From NCBI GenBank assembly GCA_003486945.1, contig DNFL01000168.1, positions 1 to 5,026 of the forward strand: DNA of 5,026 nt. Reading direction: 5' to 3'. The notes under the pieces were generated by a model. It did not search any database. It worked only from the letters and a program-made list of their open reading frames with translations, and was not told the origin of the DNA. The translations under genes were made by a program, and so were the position numbers. Below are positions 1 through 5,026 of this stretch, piece by piece (positions within the stretch are counted from its first letter, which is position 1; the number at the start of each line of letters is the position of its first letter). Source of the DNA: Hyphomonas sp. GTDB lineage: Bacteria > Pseudomonadota > Alphaproteobacteria > Caulobacterales > Hyphomonadaceae.

Positions 1-339
1 GTCTCGCGGCTCTGCCGCGTCGTTAGCCCGGAGAACCGTTATGCCTGTAGAGGTTATCGCCCCGTCTAGTTCGACCGTCACAGTTGCGATATTGCGAAGA
101 TAAGTCCGAACAGTGGAGAACAAAACGTCTCCTTCTTTAATCAGGCGCCGAGCCCTGCTAGGCGCTTCGTCTCCGCGATAGCTTTTTTTGCCGACAATCT
201 TAAGCGCCAAGTTGTCGATGCAGCCGATGTCGATGTAGTCGAATACTTTCTCAGGTTCAGCTTCCGGCCTTACTGAAGTTATCGGATGCGTAATCGCACC
301 CAAAGTCGTTTCAATCCACCCCTCCGGCAACTCACTCAT
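1..339 (-). CDS. hsdS: Type I specificity subunit (HsdS), N-terminal 113 codons only
   Basis: HsdS reads the DNA target through two target recognition domains and holds the two HsdM subunits, and so sets the specificity of both methylation and cleavage. Only the first part is in the window: the frame runs from the ATG at 339 to base 1 with no stop. The start MSELPEGWIETTLGAI is the standard opening of the family. It is followed by YIDIGCIDN at 35-43 and GDVLFSTVRTYLRNIA at 70-85, typical of the first target recognition domain. The recognition sequence cannot be deduced. The ATG overlaps the stop of the GIY-YIG gene in ATGA and has a perfect Shine-Dalgarno site six bases upstream. G+C is about 53% by count, lower than the gene before it, and rarer codons such as ATA (three times) and AGG appear. 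This is common in specificity genes that exchange domains. A run of seven A residues covers codons 51-53. Confidence 0.95.
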   Translation of the reverse strand, partial: MSELPEGWIETTLGAITHPITSVRPEAEPEKVFDYIDIGCIDNLALKIVGKKSYRGDEAPSRARRLIKEGDVLFSTVRTYLRNIATVTVELDGAITSTGITVLRANDAAEPRD

Positions 340-1259
340 ACTCCCACCTCCCCGACTCCGGCGCGGGCCTGTTGCCAGTCATGATAGGTTTGCTTGCTGT
401 CCTTCACCTTCCATTCGGTGCGGCCATTTGAATTGCGATCAAGAATGACGGCCGCCGCAGCAGAGGGACTGGAAAACGCATAGGCGCGGGCGAAGCGCAG
501 CTTGCCGTTCGGGGCGTTGACCAACACTCCATCTTCTACAAGTTTTTGTTTCAGCCCGCCGTAACTCTGTTGAACATAGCCCGTGCCGGTCAGCGCTTCG
601 GAGCCTTCCAGCACGACGAACTCTCCCTCCTCTTCCACCGCCTCGGCCTGCACGCCGGATTTGTGGCGGATTTCAAAGCGCACTTCGCCGCGTGTGCGCA
701 GGTCAACGGGCACCGCTGTATCGCTGACCGCGCGCGGCTGGGGCTTCAGCATGTCGAGCCCGATGACGGGCAGGATGATTTTCAGATTGGCGAGGAATTG
801 CTCCATGTTCGCCACGTCCGCTTCCGGCAGGCGGCGGCGCGATGTGTCCGGGCTTGTGCCATTGTCGAGCGTAACGCGCCCCGCTGCGCCCGTCATCTCG
901 ATCAGACGCGCTTCGAGATATTCAGCATGACCTTTGGAGAGGTCGTCATCGCTGGTCGTGATGGTGATGGCGGTTTCCCAGAAGTCGCGCTTGAGAGCGC
1001 TTTGCTTGATGCGCTCGGCGACCGAGTTGCCGGAGCCGATATAAGCCCGCGTCACGCCCGCCTTTTCCGGGTCCGGACCGGAGAGGATGTAGATGCCTGT
1101 ACGGTCCACCTCCTCCCGCGCGGTGAGAGCGCCGAAGGTTGAGTCGCCGCTGACAAAGATGAGCCCCGTCCAGCCATGAATGGTCGCCTTGCGCAGCCCC
1201 GAAGGTTTTCCGTCAACGAGAAAGAGCTGGATGGTGCGCCCGAATGTATCCCCGCTCAC
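336..1259 (-). CDS. GIY-YIG nuclease-fold protein with C-terminal DUF4357-like domain, between hsdM and hsdS
   Basis: This 307-residue protein lies between hsdM and hsdS. A short N-terminal module (about 8-50, RTIQLFLVDGKPSGLR) precedes a GIY-YIG nuclease fold: GIY at 55-57, YIG at 73-75, an arginine ten residues after the second tyrosine (R83), a helix HAEYLEARLIE at 111-121 whose E116 (or E113) fits the metal-binding glutamate, and N133 in LDNGTSP. All five catalytic positions of the family therefore seem present. The C-terminal part (about 190-297) resembles DUF4357, ending FSSPSAAAAVILDRNSNGRTEWK at about 262-284. The start is a GTG at 1259 overlapping the hsdM stop in GTGA. It fits because family similarity begins a few residues later and no other start codon lies in this frame just upstream. 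No good ribosome binding site is correctly spaced, suggesting translational coupling to hsdM. From memory, proteins of this architecture recur near Type I systems, but I know of no established function. It might be an accessory nuclease, a regulator of restriction, or a separate defence factor. Confidence 0.9.
   Translation of the reverse strand: MSGDTFGRTIQLFLVDGKPSGLRKATIHGWTGLIFVSGDSTFGALTAREEVDRTGIYILSGPDPEKAGVTRAYIGSGNSVAERIKQSALKRDFWETAITITTSDDDLSKGHAEYLEARLIEMTGAAGRVTLDNGTSPDTSRRRLPEADVANMEQFLANLKIILPVIGLDMLKPQPRAVSDTAVPVDLRTRGEVRFEIRHKSGVQAEAVEEEGEFVVLEGSEALTGTGYVQQSYGGLKQKLVEDGVLVNAPNGKLRFARAYAFSSPSAAAAVILDRNSNGRTEWKVKDSKQTYHDWQQARAGVGEVGV
346..351 (-). promoter_or_regulatory. Shine-Dalgarno site of hsdS
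   Basis: The minus strand reads GGAGGT here, six bases before the hsdS ATG at 339. It is the best-matched ribosome binding site in the window. It lies inside the last codons of the GIY-YIG gene, so hsdS can initiate on its own as well as by re-initiation at the ATGA overlap. It also fixes the hsdS start. Confidence 0.8.
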
Positions 1260-2713
1260 TCCGCCGCGACGGGCGCTGCCTCGTCCTCCTCTTCGCTCGC
1301 CAGTTCGGCAGTGAGCGTTTCAATAGAGGCCATGGCTATTTGCAGCTCGGCCATGATCTCGGCGGCGATGTCTTCGGGCTCGCCGATATCGCGAGACTCG
1401 CTGTCATCGCGCAGCCAGGAGATGTCGAGATTGTCGCCCCGCGAGGTGATTTCCTCGCGGGAAAAGCAGCGAAAACGGCCCTCTTCGCCTTCATCCTCGC
1501 GCCTCTTTGCCCGGTAGGCGTCCATGAACGGCTGGAGGTGCGCAAGCGTCAGCGGCGCGGTCTTTCCGAACGAAGGCCTGTTGGCGCGCAGATCATAGAT
1601 CCAAACGGCTTTAGTCGTGCCGGTTGCGCCTTCCTTCTTGGCCTTGGTCATGAAGATGACGTTGGTTTTTACGCCCTGGGCATAGAAGATGCCGGTGGGT
1701 AGGCGCAGTATGGTATGTAGGTCTGCCTCATCCATGATCTTCTGGCGCAGCTGCTTACCTTTGCCGTCTTCGAAAAGGACATTGTCCGGCACGACAATCG
1801 CCGCCCGCCCGCCAGGCTTCAGCGCGCGCAGACAATGCTCGACAAAGGGAAGCTGGTAGGAGCTGACCGAATGAGTGATGGTCAGGTCGTCACGGCTCGG
1901 GCGCCCGCCGGCGGGCCCAAAGGGAGGATTGGTCAAGATCAAGTCCGCCGGCTTCATCGCGGCACCGGCGGGTGAGAGCGTGTCGGCGAGGCTGATATGG
2001 CTGGTCTGGACGCCATGCAGGTGCAAGTTCATCAGCAGCAAGCGGTAGGTGTCGAGCACGTTCTCGATTCCATGATAAGCGTCGCGGGTCTGAAAGGTCT
2101 GCGCGCGCTCAATCAGGTCAAAGTAGTTATCCGTCTTTGTACGGATATGTGTATCTGCGGCGATTATGAATCCACCAGTGCCTATCGCAGGGTCCTGAAT
2201 GACTTCGCCAGGTTGCGGATCCATGAGTTCAACGATGGCGTTGATCAGCACACGTGGCGTAAAATATTGGCCTGCGCCCTTCTTGGTCTCCTCAGCCATT
2301 TTCTGGAGAAGGCCCTCATAGAGATCGCCGAAGCTGTCGCGTTCAGAGGAGTACCAATCGAGTTCGTCGATCGTCTTGATAAGCGTGTCGAGATTGACCG
2401 GGGTGCGGATGAAGGTGGAGGCGTTCGCGAAAATTGCGATCACCTGCCGGTGAACGCCAGGCGTCTTGTCGGTGCCTAGCTTGACCAGCATGTCGCGGTA
2501 GTGGTCGAGCAGGTCCGTGCCTTCCCGGTTGCGCAGGCTATCCCAGTTATAGGCCTCGGGCACATATCCTTTCTCATGCCCCTGCTCTTTCAGCATCTTG
2601 AGGAAGAGGAGATAGGTCAACTCGGTGACATACTGGAAATAGGTCACGCCATCCTTGCGCAGGATAGCGGCACGCCGCCAGAGCTTGTTCACGAGATCGG
2701 ACGAGGGGTTCAT
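1256..2713 (-). CDS. hsdM: Type I DNA methyltransferase subunit (HsdM), N6-adenine specific
   Basis: HsdM transfers a methyl group from S-adenosylmethionine to the N6 of adenine at the site chosen by HsdS; two copies with one HsdS normally form the modification enzyme. The protein has 485 residues, the normal length for the EcoAI-like (Type IB) branch. Residues 1 to about 135 form the helical HsdM N-terminal domain, starting LVNKLWRRAAILRKDG near 7-22. The methyltransferase domain follows, with GQYFTPR at 148-154, the SAM-binding motif I DPAIGTGGF at 174-182, GIENVLDTYRLLLMNL at 215-230, and the catalytic motif IV TNPPF at 261-265. The C-terminal tail from about 473 is acidic and low in complexity (EEEDE). 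The ATG at 2713 is preceded by only a weak purine-rich site (AAGAAAAGA, 7 bases upstream). The TGA stop overlaps the GTG start of the next gene. All key residues are present, so it should be active. Confidence 0.97.
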   Translation of the reverse strand: MNPSSDLVNKLWRRAAILRKDGVTYFQYVTELTYLLFLKMLKEQGHEKGYVPEAYNWDSLRNREGTDLLDHYRDMLVKLGTDKTPGVHRQVIAIFANASTFIRTPVNLDTLIKTIDELDWYSSERDSFGDLYEGLLQKMAEETKKGAGQYFTPRVLINAIVELMDPQPGEVIQDPAIGTGGFIIAADTHIRTKTDNYFDLIERAQTFQTRDAYHGIENVLDTYRLLLMNLHLHGVQTSHISLADTLSPAGAAMKPADLILTNPPFGPAGGRPSRDDLTITHSVSSYQLPFVEHCLRALKPGGRAAIVVPDNVLFEDGKGKQLRQKIMDEADLHTILRLPTGIFYAQGVKTNVIFMTKAKKEGATGTTKAVWIYDLRANRPSFGKTAPLTLAHLQPFMDAYRAKRREDEGEEGRFRCFSREEITSRGDNLDISWLRDDSESRDIGEPEDIAAEIMAELQIAMASIETLTAELASEEEDEAAPVAAE

Positions 2714-2739
2714 GCTTGGGTCTTTTCTTGTTTATCGGT
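2714..2739 (-). other. hsdR-hsdM intergenic spacer with weak ribosome binding site
   Basis: This 26-base spacer is the only noncoding stretch between complete gene ends in the window. On the minus strand it holds a purine-rich AAGAAAAGA seven bases before the hsdM ATG, which may act as a weak ribosome binding site. It has no inverted repeat followed by a T-run, so no intrinsic terminator, and it is too short for a convincing separate promoter. hsdM is therefore probably transcribed from upstream of or within hsdR, although a promoter inside the end of hsdR cannot be excluded. Confidence 0.6.
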
Positions 2740-5026
2740 TTAGCCGGACTGGCGCGACCAGACGGCTTCATTAATGTCGGCGAGCACATTGGCAAGCTGG
2801 CCATCAAAAGTCTGGTTGCCACGATTCCATCCGCCAAACTGCTGAAAAGCGGGCGCATTCAGTGTTTCCTGATCAGCCACCGGGTATTCCTTTAGGGCTC
2901 GCCCGATACGGCGCAGCCATTGCTTTTGGTCGTTGGTAAAATTGCGCGCCTCGATGAGCTGACGGATCGCATTGTCCACGCGCGTCGCATAGGGCACGAG
3001 CGGATCGCCCAAGGCGGCTTGCCGCACAAATCCGATAATATGGGCGGCAATGTCGGCATTGCGTACCCGGCCATACGCACGGCGAAGATGGGTTTCGGAA
3101 TAGCCTTGTTCGTCGAGGCTGAGGGCAAGCTCTTTCAGGCTTTGCCGGGTCAACTCACGCGGGCGCTGCGTCGCCGCGACCATTCCTGCTGCGGCATTCA
3201 TGTTTTCTCGGATGTAGCGCTCGAACGCCTCGATGTAATCTTCCGGGGTGAGGCCGTCCTTGAAGATATCCTCGATGGCAATGAGTTCGTCGTCGCCTTC
3301 ATAGATTGGCATACCGGGTCGCCTGCCTTTGGCGGGCGGTTCATCCAGCGTGGTCACAAGGCGCGGATGGTTGGCCAGGAAATCGCGGCAGGCGTCCGGC
3401 GCCATGGCTTGTAGCATATCGGCCAGGTCTTCTGCGCTCTCGCCGACGATTGCTTCGATGATCTCGGCTTGCGCATTCGTCAGGCGCGGCAGACGGCGGC
3501 GGAGCTTCGCGACAATCTGCTCCTGCACGATCCGACGGCTTTCCTCTCCGGGCGCGTTGGCAAGGTCACTGGTGAGCTGAGCGAAAGACAAATTCGGATT
3601 GGTGACAACGGGACGCATGTCCGTCATCGATTGCAGATTGTCGTAAAGGTCGACAGCATCGAAGATACGGAATTCTGTCTTGCCGATATCCGGGCAAAGC
3701 CGCGTCGCGCGTCCGATCATCTGGTCATAGAGAATGCGGCTGTTAACTCGCCGCACGAACACAAGATTGCAGATCTTCGGAATATCAACCCCAGTCGTTA
3801 GCATGTCGACAGTCACGACATATTGCGGGCGGGCATCGCTTCGAAACCGCCGGATCTGGTCTAGCGGACGATCGGTCTGACCGGTGATCTTCATCACCGT
3901 ATCATCAGGCAGATCGCCATATTCGGCTTGCAGCGCGGCTTTGAGTTCAGTCACGAGCGTGTCGGCATGCTCGTCGCGGACGGCAAAGATCAGGGTCTTT
4001 CCAGGCCGGTCTGGCGGGATTTCCTGTGCGATGGTCTCAGCGACGACGCGGTTGAATTCGGGCGTGTAGACCCGTTTGTTGAATTCCTGAACCTCAAAAC
4101 CAGTATCGTCAGGCAGGGTCGCCGTATCAATCTCACCCGTCTCAGGATCAACGATTGAAACTTCCTCGCCGCCCTTGAACTCGATGCCCGCCTGATTGAG
4201 GGCGGTGACGATACGCTTGGGAGGCAAATGATCTATGAGATGGCCGTCGATAACGGCCTGACGGTAGGAATAGCGATAAACTGGCGGGCCGAAGATTTCG
4301 GTAGTCTGGAGCGCAGGCGTCGCGGTCAGTCCGACCTTCACGGCATCGAAATAGTCGAGCACGCGGCGGTACTTGGAGAGGTAGTCTTCTGTCGAGCGAA
4401 ACTCGATATCCTCGTCTCGCAGCTCTGCATCGAGCGCATATCCCCTGTGAGCTTCGTCCACAATGATCAGGTCATACGTGCCTGGCGTTGGCCGATCCTC
4501 TCCGCCGAGCATCACGCGCTTCACCATAGCCTGGATTGTCGCCACGTGGACGCGGGTTTCCTTGCCGATGTCCTTGTCGGCTGGCCCTGCCACACCGTAC
4601 GTCTGCGTAAATTTCAGAAGGTTTTCGAGTTCAGTATTCTCAAGGCTGTCGAGCGTTTGGTCAGCCAACGCATTGCGATCAACAAGGAAGAGAATTCGGC
4701 GGAAACGCTTTCGCTTAAGTGCACGGTACATGAGTGCGATGGCCATGCGGGTCTTGCCTGTGCCCGTCGCCATGCTGATGAGAGCCGTTTCTGCACCTGA
4801 CTCAATGGCTCGCTCAATTGCCGTTATGGCATCCTGTTGATAGGTGCGCAGATTGGCATAATCGAAAGCCTCTTCTGCTAGCTGTCTTATCGGATTTACG
4901 GCCACCTGCTCAAGCTTGCTCAGAAGATCCTGGGGTGAGAACCAGTCGGAGAGATCTTTGGCGTGATTGTTTGCGGAACGCAGATCACGGAACCAAATTC
5001 CCGACTTCGTTCGCATCTGTTTTACA
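2740..5026 (-). CDS. hsdR: Type I restriction enzyme R subunit (HsdR), EcoEI/EcoAI-like, 5' end outside the window
   Basis: This is the ATP-dependent translocase and restriction subunit of a Type I system; it joins HsdM and HsdS, pumps DNA and cuts unmodified DNA in the cytoplasm. Numbering from the in-frame ATG at 5016 (758 residues to the TAA), the superfamily 2 helicase motifs appear in order: LRTYQQ at 56-61, Walker A ATGTGKT at 83-89, motif Ia around 108-120, DEAH at 187-190, GLTATP at 229-234, motif IV LIFAVRDEHAD near 342-352, motif V TTGVDIP at 407-413, and motif VI QMIGRATRL at 432-440. The region from about 580 to 750 resembles the EcoEI R-protein C-terminal domain. The frame stays open to the right edge, no ribosome binding site precedes the ATG at 5016, and the N-terminal PD-(D/E)XK nuclease domain expected in this family is absent from the visible part. 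I therefore read the gene as 5'-partial. hsdM follows after 26 bp, so the two genes are probably co-transcribed. The helicase motifs look intact, with no frameshift. Confidence 0.96.
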   Translation of the reverse strand, partial: VKQMRTKSGIWFRDLRSANNHAKDLSDWFSPQDLLSKLEQVAVNPIRQLAEEAFDYANLRTYQQDAITAIERAIESGAETALISMATGTGKTRMAIALMYRALKRKRFRRILFLVDRNALADQTLDSLENTELENLLKFTQTYGVAGPADKDIGKETRVHVATIQAMVKRVMLGGEDRPTPGTYDLIIVDEAHRGYALDAELRDEDIEFRSTEDYLSKYRRVLDYFDAVKVGLTATPALQTTEIFGPPVYRYSYRQAVIDGHLIDHLPPKRIVTALNQAGIEFKGGEEVSIVDPETGEIDTATLPDDTGFEVQEFNKRVYTPEFNRVVAETIAQEIPPDRPGKTLIFAVRDEHADTLVTELKAALQAEYGDLPDDTVMKITGQTDRPLDQIRRFRSDARPQYVVTVDMLTTGVDIPKICNLVFVRRVNSRILYDQMIGRATRLCPDIGKTEFRIFDAVDLYDNLQSMTDMRPVVTNPNLSFAQLTSDLANAPGEESRRIVQEQIVAKLRRRLPRLTNAQAEIIEAIVGESAEDLADMLQAMAPDACRDFLANHPRLVTTLDEPPAKGRRPGMPIYEGDDELIAIEDIFKDGLTPEDYIEAFERYIRENMNAAAGMVAATQRPRELTRQSLKELALSLDEQGYSETHLRRAYGRVRNADIAAHIIGFVRQAALGDPLVPYATRVDNAIRQLIEARNFTNDQKQWLRRIGRALKEYPVADQETLNAPAFQQFGGWNRGNQTFDGQLANVLADINEAVWSRQSG

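Noticed and set aside
5..19. Perfect 6-bp inverted repeat CGCGGC/GCCGCG with a 3-base loop, as a possible terminator
   Set aside because: It lies within the hsdS coding frame (Ala-Ala-Glu-Pro-Arg) and has no T-run after it on either strand.
546..1142. 198-codon plus-strand open frame opposite the GIY-YIG gene
   Set aside because: The minus-strand gene has clear family motifs over the same bases; this frame is rich in His/Arg/Ala, as antisense frames usually are.
336..1259. The GIY-YIG gene as a homing endonuclease inside an intron or intein
   Set aside because: hsdM and hsdS are separate genes with intact ends at the junctions. There is no interrupted host gene, intron border or intein splicing motif, and the DUF4357-like domain is not a feature of typical homing endonucleases.
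1903..1916. 14-bp palindrome GCCCGCCGGCGGGC as a possible operator or recognition site
   Set aside because: It lies in hsdM just after the NPPF motif and encodes the Pro-Ala-Gly-Gly loop; Gly/Pro/Ala codons at high G+C readily give such palindromes.
1997..2479. 160-codon plus-strand open frame opposite hsdM
   Set aside because: It is a shadow of the conserved methyltransferase domain with no recognisable protein features.
2574..2858. 94-codon minus-strand open frame across the hsdR-hsdM junction
   Set aside because: It overlaps the ends of two well-supported genes in another frame and has no recognisable domain.
4228..4800. 190-codon plus-strand open frame opposite hsdR
   Set aside because: It is antisense to the conserved helicase region, its translation resembles no known family, and long antisense frames are expected at this G+C.
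5014..5016. ATG as the real start of hsdR
   Set aside because: It has no ribosome binding site, the frame continues open to the edge, and the family normally carries an N-terminal nuclease domain before this point.

Overview
The window lies within a Type I restriction-modification operon transcribed entirely on the minus strand, so the genes read from right to left. In transcription order they are hsdR (restriction/translocase subunit, entering from the right edge), hsdM (N6-adenine methyltransferase subunit), a GIY-YIG nuclease-fold protein with a C-terminal DUF4357-type domain, and the first 113 codons of hsdS (DNA-specificity subunit), which runs off the left edge at base 1. Almost every base is coding. 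The only gap is 26 bp between hsdR and hsdM, and the other two junctions are 4-base stop/start overlaps.

The HsdR C-terminal region resembles the EcoEI/EcoAI family and HsdM is 485 residues long. Both point to the Type IB (EcoAI/EcoEI-like) branch, in which R, M and S are usually adjacent in that order. Here an extra gene sits between M and S. It keeps the recognisable catalytic positions of a GIY-YIG nuclease and is joined to both neighbours by overlapping stop and start codons, so it should be made together with the methyltransferase subunits. HsdM and HsdS would form the modification enzyme that recognises and methylates the target sequence. HsdR would join to translocate and cleave unmodified DNA. 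The role of the GIY-YIG/DUF4357 protein is not known from the sequence and is the most interesting question here.

Base composition differs along the operon: by hand count about 61% G+C over most of the GIY-YIG gene, against about 53% in the visible part of hsdS. This fits the usual rapid exchange of specificity-subunit sequence. The overall composition and the GCC/GGC-rich codon use suggest a proteobacterium, possibly an alphaproteobacterium, but this is a weak inference because such operons move between lineages. I saw no RNA gene, transposase, CRISPR array, convincing terminator or promoter. The operon promoter and the start of hsdR should lie beyond the right edge.
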